Notes: generated from the letters alone by a model not told the origin. A DNA stretch of 64,000 nt from Amycolatopsis alkalitolerans (GCF_006152065.1 NZ_VDFW01000015.1:1-64000); one strand, 5' to 3'. Numbered from the stretch's first letter, positions 52,123-61,381 are shown. Numbers and translations are program-made.

Positions 52123-54696
52123 TCAGCTCTCGTCGAACTCCCGGGCCGCGAGCGCCCGGACGATGCCCGCGCGGCCCTCCGACACCAGCCGTCGCAGCGC
52201 CGCCGGGCGTTCTCCGGCCAGCCACGTGTCGGAAGCGTCCACCGTGGCCGCATCGACCGCCCACGCCGGGAACAGCCCGACCACGACAGGCTGCGCCCGT
52301 TCGCTCGAACGCCGCTGCCACACCTCGTCGATCACCTCGAAGTACTTCTCGACGTACTCGCCCAGCAGGTGCTTCTGGCCCGGATGCGAGAAGCCGCCGA
52401 TGATCGCGTTGCTCACCGCGTTGGGCAGTTCGTCGTCGTAGACCGCGCGCCGCCACGCGTCCGCCTTCGCCTCCGCCGTCGGCAGCAGGGCACGGGCGCT
52501 CTCGGCGCGCCGCCGGCCCGTTGCCGTGTCGTCACGTGCCAGCTCGGCGTCGATCTCGGCGGCACCAGCCCTTCCGTGCGCCACCAAGGCGCTCAGCAGC
52601 CGCCACCGCAGATCCGCGTCGACCGTCAGCCCGGCCAACGGCGCCGAACCGTCGAGCCAGCCCGCGAGCAAGTCGAGCTTCTCGCCGTCGAGCACTGAAC
52701 CGGCGAGCGAGTTGGCGAACGCCAGCTGGTGGTCCGAGCCCGGCTCGGCCGACCGCGCCAGCTCGAGCAGCCGGGCCGTGAGCTCCGGCCAGCCCCGTTC
52801 GGTCGCCCAAGCCCGTTCCGCGTAGGAGTTCAGCGCCGTCTGTGCTTGCAGCAGCAGCCGCTGCACGACCCCGACCTCGGTCTCGGCGTGGATCCCGTGC
52901 GAGACGATCGCGACGAAGTCCCGCGCCTTCAGCTCGGCCTCCCGCGTCATCTCCCACGCCGCCGACCAGCACAGCGTGCGCGGCAGCGGTTCGGTGACGT
53001 CGGCGATCCGGTCGACGAGCGTGGTGAGCGAACCGGTGTCCAGGCGCATCGTGCAGTAGGTCAGGTCGTCGTCGTTGACCAGGACGAGCTTCCCGGCCGC
53101 GGCGCCGACGAGCTCGGGCACCTCGGTGACCTCGCTCGCGACGTCCAGTTCCACCCGCTTGATTCGAACGAGCTTCCCGGCTGTGTCTTTGCCGTCGTCG
53201 TAGACGCCGACCGCGATCCGGTGCGTGCGCAGCTCACCCGCGCCTGGCTTCGCGCCTGTCTGCACGACCGAGAACGACGTGAACTTCCCTTCGCCGTCGG
53301 TTTCGAAGCGCGGGCGCAGCGAGTTCAGGCCTGTGGTCTCCAGCCACTGCGCGCTCCAGCCGGACAGATCCCGGCCCGACGCCTGCTCCAGCGCCGCGAG
53401 CAGATCGGCCAGCGTGGCGTTGCCCCACGCGTGCTTGCCGAAATACACCCGCAGCCCGGCGAGGAAGTTGTCCAGCCCGACGTAGGACACCAGTTGCTTG
53501 AGCACGCTCGCGCCCTTGGCGTAGGTGATCCCGTCGAAGTTCACCTCGACCGCCTGCAGGTCGACGATGTCCGCTGCGATCGGATGCGTCGAAGGCAGCT
53601 GGTCCTGCCGGTAGGCCCACGACTTCTCGATGTTCGCGAAGCTCGTCCACGCGTGCTCGTACTCGGTCGCCTCGGCCTGCGCCAGCACGCTCGCGAACGT
53701 CGCGAACGACTCGTTCAGCCACAGGTCGTCCCACCAGCGCATGGTGACCAGATCGCCGAACCACATGTGCGCCATCTCGTGCAGCAGGGTCTCGGCGCGG
53801 CGCTCGTAGGAGTAGCGGGTGACCCGGCTGCGGAACACGTAGTCCTCGAGGAACGTGACCGCACCGGCGTTCTCCATCGCGCCCGCGTTGAACTCGGGCA
53901 CGAACAGCTGGTCGTACTTGGAGAACGGGTACGGCGTGTCGAAAGCCTTGTGGTAGAAGCCGAAACCCTGCTTGGTCTCGGTGAACAGGCGCTCGGCGTC
54001 CATATGCTCGGCGAGCGAGGCGCGGCAGTAGATGCCCAGCGGGATGGTGCCGTGCTCGTCGCCGTACTGGTCGTGCCACTCGGTGTACGGGCCCGCGACG
54101 AGCGCCACCAGGTACGTCGAGATGCGCTCCGAGGTCGCGAACACGGTCTTCGTGGCGCCTTCCGGCGTCTTCTCCGTGGATTCGATCTTCGCGTTCGAGA
54201 CGACCTTCCAGTCGCTGGGCGCGATCACGGTCATCCGGTAGACGGCCTTGAGGTCCGGCTGGTCGAAGCAGGCGAACATGCGCTTGGCGTCGGCGGTCTC
54301 GAACTGGGTGTAGAGGTAGACCGCGTCGTCCACCGGGTCCACGAACCGGTGCAGGCCCTCGCCGGTGTTCATATAGCGGCAGTCCGCGCGCACGACGAGT
54401 TCGTTGGCTCCGGCCAGTTCCGGAAGTGCGACACCGTCGTCCTCGACGTAGCCCGACACGTCCAGCTCGCGTCCGTTGAGGTTCGCGGCGCGCACCCGCG
54501 CGGCCACGACGTCCACCCATGAGGCGGCCCCGGCGCGGGCGGTGAACCGGATCGTGGTGGTCGAGTCGAACGTCTTCTCGCCGGGACGGCCGTTACCGTC
54601 GGTGAGATCGAGAACGATGTCGTAGGACTCGACTTCCAGCAGGTCCGCGCGCTGTTTTGCTTGGTCGCGGGTCAGGTTAGGGGCGGGCACAGGCAC
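52123..54696 (-). CDS. pepN: Aminopeptidase N (M1 zinc metallopeptidase)
   Basis: The 857-residue cytosolic enzyme trims N-terminal residues from peptides. The substrate-binding motif [20 protein letters not shown] and the zinc motif [26 protein letters not shown] (HExxH plus E 18 residues on) are intact, and a long helical ERAP1-like C-terminal domain follows. The start is GTG 54696 or GTG 54690; GAGGT lies close upstream. It diverges from the DsbA-like gene. Confidence 0.95.
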   Translation of the reverse strand: MPVPAPNLTRDQAKQRADLLEVESYDIVLDLTDGNGRPGEKTFDSTTTIRFTARAGAASWVDVVAARVRAANLNGRELDVSGYVEDDGVALPELAGANELVVRADCRYMNTGEGLHRFVDPVDDAVYLYTQFETADAKRMFACFDQPDLKAVYRMTVIAPSDWKVVSNAKIESTEKTPEGATKTVFATSERISTYLVALVAGPYTEWHDQYGDEHGTIPLGIYCRASLAEHMDAERLFTETKQGFGFYHKAFDTPYPFSKYDQLFVPEFNAGAMENAGAVTFLEDYVFRSRVTRYSYERRAETLLHEMAHMWFGDLVTMRWWDDLWLNESFATFASVLAQAEATEYEHAWTSFANIEKSWAYRQDQLPSTHPIAADIVDLQAVEVNFDGITYAKGASVLKQLVSYVGLDNFLAGLRVYFGKHAWGNATLADLLAALEQASGRDLSGWSAQWLETTGLNSLRPRFETDGEGKFTSFSVVQTGAKPGAGELRTHRIAVGVYDDGKDTAGKLVRIKRVELDVASEVTEVPELVGAAAGKLVLVNDDDLTYCTMRLDTGSLTTLVDRIADVTEPLPRTLCWSAAWEMTREAELKARDFVAIVSHGIHAETEVGVVQRLLLQAQTALNSYAERAWATERGWPELTARLLELARSAEPGSDHQLAFANSLAGSVLDGEKLDLLAGWLDGSAPLAGLTVDADLRWRLLSALVAHGRAGAAEIDAELARDDTATGRRRAESARALLPTAEAKADAWRRAVYDDELPNAVSNAIIGGFSHPGQKHLLGEYVEKYFEVIDEVWQRRSSERAQPVVVGLFPAWAVDAATVDASDTWLAGERPAALRRLVSEGRAGIVRALAAREFDES

Positions 54697-54754
54697 CTCA
54701 TAGCACTAGCGGTGGTCGATCGATGTGTCTTGCCATCCAATCACGGATGCCGGG

Positions 54755-54781
54755 GGGAACAAGCGCAATGGGACAGCTGTT
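54755..54781 (+). promoter_or_regulatory. SigR/SigH-type promoter (GGGAAC-N18-GTT) for the DsbA-like gene
   Basis: GGGAAC (54755-54760), exactly 18 bases and GTT (54779-54781) precede the ATG at 54819 by 37 bp. Spacing and distance match the site upstream of mtr. The mycobacterial homologue is a known SigH target (from memory). Confidence 0.7.
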
Positions 54782-54818
54782 GGGGAAGTTGAACGCCGAA
54801 CTACAGGGAGAGACACCG

Positions 54819-55427
54819 ATGCCCGATCGCACACGCGTCGACTTCTACTTCGACCCGGTCTGCCCGTTCGCCTGGATCACCTCGCGGTGGATCCTGGAAG
54901 TGGACAAGCAGCGCGACCTCGACCTGAACTTCAAGGTGATGAGCCTCGCGATCCTCAACTCAGGGCGTGACCTGCCCGAGCAGTACCAGGAACTGATGGA
55001 GAAGGCCTGGGGCCCGGTCCGCGTCGCCACCGCGCTCGCCCAGACCGCGGACCAGAAGTCGGTGCGCGAGTTCTACACCGAGTTCGGCACCCGTTACCAC
55101 AACCAGAACGACAAGGACATCCCGACGGTCCTCAAGCAGGCGCTCGAGGCTGTCGGCGCGTCCTCGGATCTCGCCGCGGTGGCCGAGTCGGCCGAGTACG
55201 ACGAGGCGCTGGAGGAGAGTCACCACGAGGGCATGGACCCGGTCGGCATGGACGTGGGCACCCCCACGATCCACATCGACGGCGTCGCCTTCTTCGGCCC
55301 GGTGCTGTCTTCGATCCCGCGAGGCGAGGAGGCGCTGAAGATGTTCGACGGTGCCGTCGCGATGGCGACCTACCCCGACTTCTTCGAGTTGAAGCGCACG
55401 CGTACCGGCGAGCTCAACTTCTCCTGA
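54819..55427 (+). CDS. DsbA-family (mycothiol-linked) oxidoreductase
   Basis: The protein has 202 residues from ATG 54819 with GGGAG upstream. The thioredoxin-fold start [19 protein letters not shown] is followed by a helical insert and the cis-proline loop [16 protein letters not shown]. It matches the cytoplasmic DsbA-like group typified by mycobacterial Rv2466c, which works with mycothiol. The active site reads C-P-F-A, so the second cysteine of the expected C-x-x-C is alanine. A monothiol, mycothiol-dependent mechanism is inferred. Neighbours pepN and rpiB match the conserved order. Confidence 0.9.
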   Translation: MPDRTRVDFYFDPVCPFAWITSRWILEVDKQRDLDLNFKVMSLAILNSGRDLPEQYQELMEKAWGPVRVATALAQTADQKSVREFYTEFGTRYHNQNDKDIPTVLKQALEAVGASSDLAAVAESAEYDEALEESHHEGMDPVGMDVGTPTIHIDGVAFFGPVLSSIPRGEEALKMFDGAVAMATYPDFFELKRTRTGELNFS

Positions 55428-56088
55428 GTTCATCGCGTTGGCGCCGCACGAATGCGGCGTCAACGGGTTCGCCGTGCCCGGGCACGACGGTCGCCGGGTC
55501 CCGCGCGAGCAGCCCGTCGAGCGCGTGCGGCCAGTCCTCGACGTGCGAGTCCGGGCCGATTGACGGCGGGGCGCCCTGCTCGACGAGATCGCCCGCGAAG
55601 AGGACCTGCGCGTCGGGCACGTCCACGGCCACGTCGTGGTCGGTGTGGCCGGGCCCGGGGTGCAGGAGCGTCACCTTGCGGCCGCCGAGATCGAGGGACA
55701 CCTCGCCGGTGAGCACGTGCGTCGGCGGCACGAGTTCCGCTTCGAGAAGCCGTTGGGCCCGCTCGTGTTCGTGCTGGCGGCGGAAGTTCGCGACCCAGGT
55801 GGCACGGTCGGCGCCCATGGCTGGCCCGCACCGCTCATGCGCCCAGACCGGGCACGGCTGGAACGGTTTCGTGCCGAAGTGATGGTCGAAATGCGCATGC
55901 GTGAGCACGACCAGCCACGGCGCCGTGGTGATCTCCCGGATCGCGGCGGCGAACTCCGCACCCTGGACCTCGTCGCCACCGGTGTCGACGACGAGGCAGC
56001 GTTCCGCGCCGACGACAAGCCCGAGTGTCTGGTCGAGGTGCTCGTAGCGCCGCGCGAAGACTCCTTCGCCGAGCTCAATCCACCGCAT
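55414..56088 (-). CDS. Metallo-beta-lactamase-fold hydrolase
   Basis: The protein has 224 residues from ATG 56088; no clear ribosome site. Metal motif: [17 protein letters not shown] (HxHxDH). [29 protein letters not shown] and [16 protein letters not shown] give the other ligands. It is a two-metal hydrolase of the glyoxalase II-like group with unknown substrate. It overlaps the convergent DsbA-like gene by 14 bp. Confidence 0.9.
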   Translation of the reverse strand: MRWIELGEGVFARRYEHLDQTLGLVVGAERCLVVDTGGDEVQGAEFAAAIREITTAPWLVVLTHAHFDHHFGTKPFQPCPVWAHERCGPAMGADRATWVANFRRQHEHERAQRLLEAELVPPTHVLTGEVSLDLGGRKVTLLHPGPGHTDHDVAVDVPDAQVLFAGDLVEQGAPPSIGPDSHVEDWPHALDGLLARDPATVVPGHGEPVDAAFVRRQRDELRRS

Positions 56089-56143
56089 GAGGGCCAAAGG
56101 TAGCCGCCCGCAGCATCGGCGCCACCCCACTGACTCCGGGCTT

Positions 56144-56198
56144 TGCCGTGAGGGACCCCCTCATGCCCTTATGTGCCGTGAGGGGGTCCCTCACGGCA
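56144..56198. repeat. Long stem-loop repeat, copy B (between divergent genes)
   Basis: A perfect 20 bp inverted repeat (56144-56163 with 56179-56198) has a 15-base loop beginning TGCCCTTATG. It is the same element as at 52065-52121 with one base pair swapped: G-C in copy A is A-T here. Unlike copy A it lies between divergent genes (metallo-beta-lactamase fold and rpiB), 28 bp before the rpiB start. Confidence 0.85.
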
Positions 56199-56225
56199 CG
56201 CCGGCAGGGATGGCAGACTCCAGGC

Positions 56226-56696
56226 GTGCGTGTCTACTTGGGATCCGACCATGCCGGTTTCGAGCTGAAGAACCACCTCGTGGCCTACCTGAAGGGGCAG
56301 GGGCACGAGGTCACCGACATCGGCCCCGCCGTCTACGACGCGGCCGACGACTACCCGGCGTTCTGCATCGAGACCGCCCGGCGGGTGGTGGCCGACGAGG
56401 GCAGTCTCGGCATCGTCGTCGGCGGTTCGGGCAACGGCGAGCAGATCGCGGCGAACAAGGTGCCGGGGGCCCGCGCGGCGCTGGCCTGGAAGCCGGAGAT
56501 CGCGCAGCTCGCGCGCGAGCACAACCACGCCCAGCTGATCGGCATCGGCGCGCGGATGCACACGGCCGACGAGGCCACCGCGATCGTCGACACCTTCCTC
56601 GCGACCCCGGTGTCGCCGGAGGAGCGGCACGCCCGGCGCGTGCAGCAGTTGCTGGACTACGAGCGCACCGGCACCCCGCCCGCCCTCCCGGCCTGA
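56226..56696 (+). CDS. rpiB: Ribose-5-phosphate isomerase B
   Basis: It interconverts ribose-5-P and ribulose-5-P in the pentose phosphate pathway. The 156-residue protein starts at GTG 56226. It shows VYLGSDHAGFELKNHLVAYL, GHEVTDIGP, GIVVGGSGNGEQIAANKVPGARAAL and ARMHTADEATAIVDTFL, the RpiB/LacAB hallmarks. Its stop TGA shares one base with the ATG of nei, so the two are translationally coupled as in mycobacteria. Confidence 0.96.
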   Translation: MRVYLGSDHAGFELKNHLVAYLKGQGHEVTDIGPAVYDAADDYPAFCIETARRVVADEGSLGIVVGGSGNGEQIAANKVPGARAALAWKPEIAQLAREHNHAQLIGIGARMHTADEATAIVDTFLATPVSPEERHARRVQQLLDYERTGTPPALPA

Positions 56697-57499
56697 TGCC
56701 CGAAGGCCACACCCTCCACCGGCTCGCCCGGCTGCACCAGCGGCGCTACGCGGGCAAGCCGGTGGCGGTGAGCAGCCCGCAGGGCAAGTTCACCGATGCA
56801 TCCACTGTGGATGGTCACGTCCTGGTCCGGGCGGAGGCGTACGGCAAGCATCTGTTCCACCGGTACGAGGCCGGCACCGTGCACGTCCACCTGGGCCTGT
56901 ACGGCACGTTCAGCGAGGCCAAGCTGCCGGTGCTCCCGCCGGTCGGGCAGGTGCGGATGCGGCTCGCCGGAAGTACACATTGGACGGACCTGCGCGGGCC
57001 GAACCGGTGTGAGCTGCTGAGCCCGGACCAGGTCGACGCGATCAAGGCCCGCCTCGGGGCGGACCCGTTGCGCCGGGACGCCAGGCCGGAGCAGGCCTTC
57101 GAGCGGATCTCGGCGTCGAGGACGGCGATCGCCGCGCTGCTGATGGACCAGGCGGTCGTCGCTGGCGTCGGCAACGTGTACCGCGCGGAGTTGCTGTTCC
57201 GGCACGGTGTCGCGCCGATGCTGCCCGGCCGGGCGCTGGATCCGGTGCTGTGGAAGGAAATGTGGGCGGACCTGGGCACGCTCATGCGCCACGGCGTGCG
57301 GACCGGCCGGATCGACACGGTCGCCGACGAGCATATGCCGGAGGTCACCGGCCGGGCGCCGCGCGAGGACCGGCACGGCGGCGAGGTGTACGTCTACCGC
57401 CGCGCGGGCCTGCCCTGCCTGGTCTGCGGTACGCCGGTCGCGCACCAGGAACTGGCCGGCCGGAACCTGTACTGGTGCCCGGCCTGCCAGCCCGGTTAG
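56696..57499 (+). CDS. nei: Endonuclease VIII-like DNA glycosylase (Fpg/Nei family)
   Basis: It excises oxidised pyrimidines and nicks the abasic site. The 267-residue protein starts MPEGHTLHRLARL, where P2 and E3 are catalytic after methionine removal. The helix-two-turn-helix is MDQAVVAGVGNVYRAELLF, and the zinc finger is CLVCGTPVAHQELAGRNLYW then CPAC. It overlaps rpiB by one base and the convergent membrane-protein gene by four. Confidence 0.94.
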   Translation: MPEGHTLHRLARLHQRRYAGKPVAVSSPQGKFTDASTVDGHVLVRAEAYGKHLFHRYEAGTVHVHLGLYGTFSEAKLPVLPPVGQVRMRLAGSTHWTDLRGPNRCELLSPDQVDAIKARLGADPLRRDARPEQAFERISASRTAIAALLMDQAVVAGVGNVYRAELLFRHGVAPMLPGRALDPVLWKEMWADLGTLMRHGVRTGRIDTVADEHMPEVTGRAPREDRHGGEVYVYRRAGLPCLVCGTPVAHQELAGRNLYWCPACQPG

Positions 57500-58275
57500 A
57501 AGTCGAAGCCCCCGCCGAAGTCGCCCCCGCCGAAGTCCCCGCCACCGAAGTCTCCGCCCATGTCGCCACCGGCGTCTCCGCCCATGTCGCCGCCGTCACC
57601 ACCGGCGTCGGCCATCGCGTCCTCCTGGCCGGCGTCGTACCCGGACTCCCAGGCCTGGGCGCTCGCGATCCCGCTCATCCCGGAGAACATCGTGCTGAAC
57701 AGCAGCATCGAGCCCAGCCCCCAGGCACCGGCGACCAGCGCCGGCTTCCACCACGGCTCGCTGTACCAGCCCTGCGGGACCGGCCTGCCCGCGACGCGGC
57801 CGCCGGGGTAGTAGTACGGCGTGTTCGAGCCCGGGTCGGGGGAGGCCTCGTAGCTATGGCCCTCGACGTCGACCGTGCGGTGCTCGGTGACCTTGCCGGC
57901 GCGCTCGCGCTCCAGTTCCTCCGGCAGCTTCGGGCCCGGGTCGATGCCCATGGCCGTCCTCGCCGCGCGGACGTAGTAGAGGCCCTCGAGCGCGGTCTCC
58001 TTCACCAGCTTCGCCTGCTCGGCCGTGCGCGCCTGCTCTATCTGCGAGCCGGCCGCGTTGTAGCGCTCGGCCGCGTCCGCCAGCGCCTGCTGGGACGCGG
58101 TGTCGGTGCCGGTCAGGTTCAGGACCTGTCCGCCGAGCCGTTCGACGAGGCGGCGCGCGTCCGCCTTGGCGTCGTCCAGTTCCCGCTGCCGCCTGGCCGC
58201 CTGTGACCTGGCGAAATACGCCACGGCGGCGATGATGATCAGGAGGAGCACGATCAACGTGACCGCGGTGCCCAT
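57496..58275 (-). CDS. Membrane protein with coiled-coil and Gly/Asp-rich tail (DUF1542-like)
   Basis: The protein has 259 residues from ATG 58275. An N-terminal membrane helix (AVTLIVLLLIIIAAVAYFA) is followed by a charged coiled-coil (RRQRELDDAKADARRLVERL) and a conserved middle (LEGLYYVRAARTAMGIDPGPKLP). A second hydrophobic segment begins near WWKPALVAGAWGLGSMLLFS. The tail repeats GGDFGGGD. Actinomycete relatives are often labelled DUF1542. Function unknown. Confidence 0.8.
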   Translation of the reverse strand: MGTAVTLIVLLLIIIAAVAYFARSQAARRQRELDDAKADARRLVERLGGQVLNLTGTDTASQQALADAAERYNAAGSQIEQARTAEQAKLVKETALEGLYYVRAARTAMGIDPGPKLPEELERERAGKVTEHRTVDVEGHSYEASPDPGSNTPYYYPGGRVAGRPVPQGWYSEPWWKPALVAGAWGLGSMLLFSTMFSGMSGIASAQAWESGYDAGQEDAMADAGGDGGDMGGDAGGDMGGDFGGGDFGGGDFGGGFDF

Positions 58276-58349
58276 CGGTTACTCCCGGAGGTTCGGTGTC
58301 TTGAACCGGACAACGCGGACACTACGCCGAGAGTTCCCTCGACGAAAAC

Positions 58350-58363
58350 TAGAACACGTTATA
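58350..58363. promoter_or_regulatory. KstR-like palindrome (TAGAACACGTTATA) over the LLM-gene promoter
   Basis: The site fits TAGAAC-N2-GTT-N-TA, like the TetR-family steroid regulator KstR. It overlaps a TATAGT -10 box (58360-58365), 9 bp before the start codon at 58375. No KstR gene is in the window. Confidence 0.5.
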
Positions 58364-58374
58364 GTCTCGCGGGT

Positions 58375-59244
58375 ATGAAGTTCAGCCTCTCGGTCGCGAT
58401 GAACCCCCTGGACCAGTTCGCGGAACTCGCTCGCACGGCCGAGGAGTGCGGCTTCTCCTCGATCGTGCTGCCGGACTCGCTGTTCTATTCGGAGTCCGTC
58501 TCGGCGGAGTACCCGTACACCCCCGACGGCAGCCGCTTCTGGAACGCCGAAACCCCGTGGGCGGATCCTCTCGTCGCCGTCGCCTCGATGGGCGCGGTGA
58601 CCAGCGGAATCGAGTTCTACACGTCGGTGATCAAACTCGGCTCGCGTAACCCGGTCCTGCTCGCGCGGCAGGTCGGTTCGGTCGCGGTACTGACCGGCAA
58701 CCGGTTCGGGCTCGGCCTCGGCGTCGGCTGGTCGCCCGAGGAGTTCGAGTGGTGCGGCGCGCCGTACGCGAACCGCGGCAAGCGCGTCGACGAGGCGATC
58801 GATGTGCTGCGGCTGATCCTCGACGGCGGGATGGTCGAGTATCACGGCAAGTTCTTCGATTTCGACAAGCTGCAGATGAGCCCGGCGCCGTCGAAACGGG
58901 TGCCGTTCTACATCGGCGGGCACACGGAGGTCGCCCTGCGCCGGGCCGCGCGGGCCGCGGACGGCTGGTCGAGCGCGATGATGAAACTCGACGACCTCCG
59001 TACCACGATCGACCGGCTGGCGACGTTGCGCGCGGAGTACGGGCGGGCCGACGTGCCGTTCGAGATCCAGGCGGTGTGCATCGACAGCTTCGGGGTAGAC
59101 GGGTATCGCCGCCAGGGTGAGATCGGGGTGACCGACATCGTGACCCAGCCCTGGGTGTTCGACGGGATCGGGTTCGGGGCCCCGGTCGGGCCGAAGAAGG
59201 ACGCGATCAGGAAGTTCGCCGACGAGATCATCGCGAAGGTGTGA
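58375..59244 (+). CDS. LLM-class F420-dependent oxidoreductase
   Basis: The 289-residue TIM-barrel enzyme starts at ATG 58375. It has FAELARTAEECGFSSIVLPDS, the F420-binding non-prolyl cis region near AVASMGAVTSGIEFYTSVI, and GNRFGLGLGVGWSPEEFEWCG with RGKRVDEAIDVL, as in TIGR-type F420 LLM proteins. Substrate unknown. The SnoaL-like gene overlaps its stop, and the KstR-like site upstream hints at steroid or lipid breakdown. Confidence 0.9.
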   Translation: MKFSLSVAMNPLDQFAELARTAEECGFSSIVLPDSLFYSESVSAEYPYTPDGSRFWNAETPWADPLVAVASMGAVTSGIEFYTSVIKLGSRNPVLLARQVGSVAVLTGNRFGLGLGVGWSPEEFEWCGAPYANRGKRVDEAIDVLRLILDGGMVEYHGKFFDFDKLQMSPAPSKRVPFYIGGHTEVALRRAARAADGWSSAMMKLDDLRTTIDRLATLRAEYGRADVPFEIQAVCIDSFGVDGYRRQGEIGVTDIVTQPWVFDGIGFGAPVGPKKDAIRKFADEIIAKV

Positions 59245-59693
59245 TAGCCGTGAGCGTCGAGGTTTGCTGGGACACCGAAGCGGAGCAGCCGCCGGCGCGG
59301 CTGGCGGCGTGGCGGTCGATGAACGCCGTGGTCCGGGGTGAGAAGGAGGAATGGCTGGGCCTGTTCGCATCCGACGGCGTCATCGAGGATCCGGTGGGGC
59401 CCTCGATGTTCGATCCCGATGGCAAGGGACACCACGGGCGTGCGGGCATCAGCGCGTTCTGGGAGTTGACGATCGGGAAGGTCGAGCGGTTCGAGTTCAC
59501 GATCCGGGACTCGTTCGTGGCGGGCAGCGAGGTCGCCAACTACGGCACGATCACGACGTTCCTGCCGGGCGGGTACCGGGTCGACACGGAAGGCGTTTAC
59601 GTCTACCGGGTGAACGAGGCCGGGCTGGTGACCTCGATGCGGGCATTCTGGGAGACCGAGCGCGCGATGGCGACCGCTCGTCAGGTCGGGTAA
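59241..59693 (+). CDS. NTF2/SnoaL-like (ketosteroid-isomerase-fold) protein
   Basis: The protein has 150 residues from GTG 59241, overlapping the LLM stop by 4 bp (coupled); GTG 59250 is an alternative. The fold shows WRSMNAVVRGEKEEWLGLFA, DGVIEDPVGPSMFDPDG with acidic active-site-like residues, HHGRAGISAFWELTIG and VYVYRVNEAGLVTSM. It most likely acts on the same compound as the LLM enzyme. Confidence 0.88.
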   Translation: MIAVSVEVCWDTEAEQPPARLAAWRSMNAVVRGEKEEWLGLFASDGVIEDPVGPSMFDPDGKGHHGRAGISAFWELTIGKVERFEFTIRDSFVAGSEVANYGTITTFLPGGYRVDTEGVYVYRVNEAGLVTSMRAFWETERAMATARQVG

Positions 59694-59754
59694 ACATCGC
59701 GCGCTCGTTCGTAAGCGGTGTGTTACCACCGGAGCGTCTCGGGGATGCGAGGCG

Positions 59755-60000
59755 GTGCGCGGCCGGACCATGCCGCGCATGCATGGTGATCTCCTCGCGT
59801 GCTGGGGATGGCTACCCGACAGCGACGCGGCGGCGACGCACTGGGTGCCGCCGGCGCGCGACTACCACCCGCGCGTCGGGTTGCGGTCGCGCTGCGGCCG
59901 GCGGTGCATCCCGTCGGAGCCCACGCACCACTGGCGGAAGCTGCCGCGGTGCGCGGACTGCGTGGGAGCGCTCCATCGGCCGCGGGCTCAGCCGGCGTGA
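59755..60000 (+). CDS. Probable small zinc-binding protein
   Basis: The frame has 81 codons from GTG 59755 (ATG 59770 also possible). It contains WGWLPDSDAAATHWVPPARD, then paired cysteines in RSRCGRRCIPSEPTHHW and PRCADCVGAL, which could bind zinc. It fills the gap between the SnoaL-like gene and the convergent VOC gene and overlaps the latter by 13 bp. I do not recognise the family; codon use is less biased than in neighbours, so it may be spurious. Confidence 0.45.
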   Translation: MRGRTMPRMHGDLLACWGWLPDSDAAATHWVPPARDYHPRVGLRSRCGRRCIPSEPTHHWRKLPRCADCVGALHRPRAQPA

Positions 60001-60467
60001 GCTTTCTCGATCGCGGCGATGTCGAGTTTCTTCATGGCGTACATGGCCTCGGTCGCGCGCGCGGCCTTGACGGTGTCGGCGTCGCCGATCAGTTCGATGA
60101 CGCGGTTGGGGACGACCTGCCAGGACAGGCCGAACTTGTCCTTGAGCCAGCCACAGGGGCCTTCCTCGCCACCGTCGGCGGTGAGTTTCGCCCAGTAGTA
60201 GTCGACTTCTTCCTGGTTCTCGCACGGGATCTGGAACGAGACGGCCTCGTTGAACTTGAACTGCGGGCCGCCGTTGAGGGCGATGAACTTCTGCCCGTTG
60301 AGTTCGAACTCGACCACCATGACCGCGCCGGGCGTGCCGTGTTCCCCTTCGACGTACCGCCCGATCCGGCCGATCTTGGCGTCGTCGAAGACGCTCGCGT
60401 AGAAGTTCGCGGCCTCCTCCCCGTTGCCGTCGAACCAGAGGCAGGTGGTGAGCGCCTTGTCGGTCAT
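59988..60467 (-). CDS. PhnB-like VOC-family protein
   Basis: The 159-residue protein starts at ATG 60467 behind GGAGG. It shows TTCLWFDGNGEEAANFYASVF, MVVEFELNGQKFIALNGGP, GEEGPCGWLKDKFGLSWQVVP and the C-terminal MYAMKKLDIAAIEKA, typical of the 3-demethylubiquinone-9 methyltransferase-like/PhnB fold. No methyltransferase motif is present. Function unknown. Confidence 0.9.
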   Translation of the reverse strand: MTDKALTTCLWFDGNGEEAANFYASVFDDAKIGRIGRYVEGEHGTPGAVMVVEFELNGQKFIALNGGPQFKFNEAVSFQIPCENQEEVDYYWAKLTADGGEEGPCGWLKDKFGLSWQVVPNRVIELIGDADTVKAARATEAMYAMKKLDIAAIEKAHAG

Positions 60468-60521
60468 TGTTCCTCCTTCGAGATGGGTGATCTCAGTGCT
60501 GACCGGGCGGGGCGCGAAAAC

Positions 60522-60998
60522 TCATCGGTGGGTCGCGGCGAGGGCGGCGACATAGATGGCGGCGGGGTTGCCCGGCGGCCAGCCCGGCAGGGGATCGATC
60601 GTGTCGAGGTGGACGAAGCCGCGTCGTTCCCAGAACGCCCGCGTGGCGACGTAGGGCTCGTAGCCGGCGCTGGCGTCCTGGGTTTTGACCTCCACGACCT
60701 GAACCCCGCTCTCGGCAAGGTCGCGGAAGACGTGTTCGAGTAGCAGCGTGCCGACGCCACCGCCCCGCCGCGAGGCGGTGACGGCCATCCACAGGACCTC
60801 CGCGCCCCGCGCCGCCCGGCGGTCCACGATCGCGAACCCGGCGAGGTCGTCATCGGTCGTGGCCACCCACGCCGGATGGATTTCCAGGTCCGCGCCGACC
60901 TTCCCGGGCACATCACTGGTGAAGAAGTCAGGCGAGTCCCGCACGATCGCCACACACCCACTGACATCGGCGGGCGTCGCCCTGCGGATGACAAGCAT
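60522..60998 (-). CDS. GNAT-family acetyltransferase
   Basis: The protein has 158 residues from ATG 60998. It shows LVIRRATPADVSGCVAIVRD, LWMAVTASRRGGGVGTLLLEHV (acetyl-CoA loop) and ATRAFWERRGFVHLDTIDPLPGW. It may be read with the VOC gene 54 bp downstream. Acceptor unknown. Confidence 0.88.
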   Translation of the reverse strand: MLVIRRATPADVSGCVAIVRDSPDFFTSDVPGKVGADLEIHPAWVATTDDDLAGFAIVDRRAARGAEVLWMAVTASRRGGGVGTLLLEHVFRDLAESGVQVVEVKTQDASAGYEPYVATRAFWERRGFVHLDTIDPLPGWPPGNPAAIYVAALAATHR

Positions 60999-61065
60999 GC
61001 CGTGATGCTCGCAGCTGTTGGCCGGCGTCACCAACTCGTTTACCGGCGGGCTGGTGGTTTCGTAC

Positions 61066-61139
61066 TGGAGCGGGCGACGGGAATCGAACCCGCGTAGCCA
61101 GTTTGGAAGACTGGGGCTCTACCATTGAGCTACGCCCGC
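61066..61139 (-). tRNA. tRNA-Gly (anticodon TCC)
   Basis: On the minus strand, acceptor GCGGGCG (61139-61133) pairs with CGCCCGC (61076-61070). The D-stem and loop (TAGCTCAATGGTAGAGC), anticodon TCC at 61107-61105 and the T-loop GGTTCGATTCC are present. The 3' CCA is encoded at 61068-61066. Confidence 0.96.
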
Positions 61140-61218
61140 ACGCGGCCGGTTGAGGCTGGGGCCGCGCGTCCAGTTTAGCGGGTCGGGTTAGAGTGATCGC
61201 AGCGCCCCGCCGGGGCGA

Positions 61219-61292
61219 CCGGGATGTGGCGCAGCTTGGTAGCGCATCCGCTTTGGGAGCGGAGGGTCGCAGGTTCAAATCCTGTCATCCCG
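61219..61292 (+). tRNA. tRNA-Pro (anticodon TGG)
   Basis: Acceptor CGGGATG (61219-61225) pairs with CATCCCG (61285-61291), discriminator A. The D-loop is GCGCAGCTTGGTAGCGC, the anticodon TGG at 61253-61255, and the T-loop GGTTCAAATCC. CCA is not encoded (CCG follows). tRNA-Pro genes are known integration sites for actinomycete elements such as pSAM2. Confidence 0.96.
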
Positions 61293-61321
61293 ACCGGCTG
61301 GACCTTTTTGACCGATGGAAG

Positions 61322-61344
61322 CGCGGAGGGCGGCGCCCTCCGCG
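61322..61344 (+). terminator. Hairpin downstream of tRNA-Pro
   Basis: A 10 bp stem (CGCGGAGGGC / GCCCTCCGCG) with a 3-base loop lies 29 bp after the tRNA and 38 bp before the convergent small gene. It may terminate both. Confidence 0.55.
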
Positions 61345-61381
61345 TCCCAGTCTCTAGTGGCGGTGCCGTTTCCGGCGTGGT

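Noticed and set aside
56144..56198. Simple transcription terminator
   Set aside because: It lies between divergent genes, so there is no transcript to end there.
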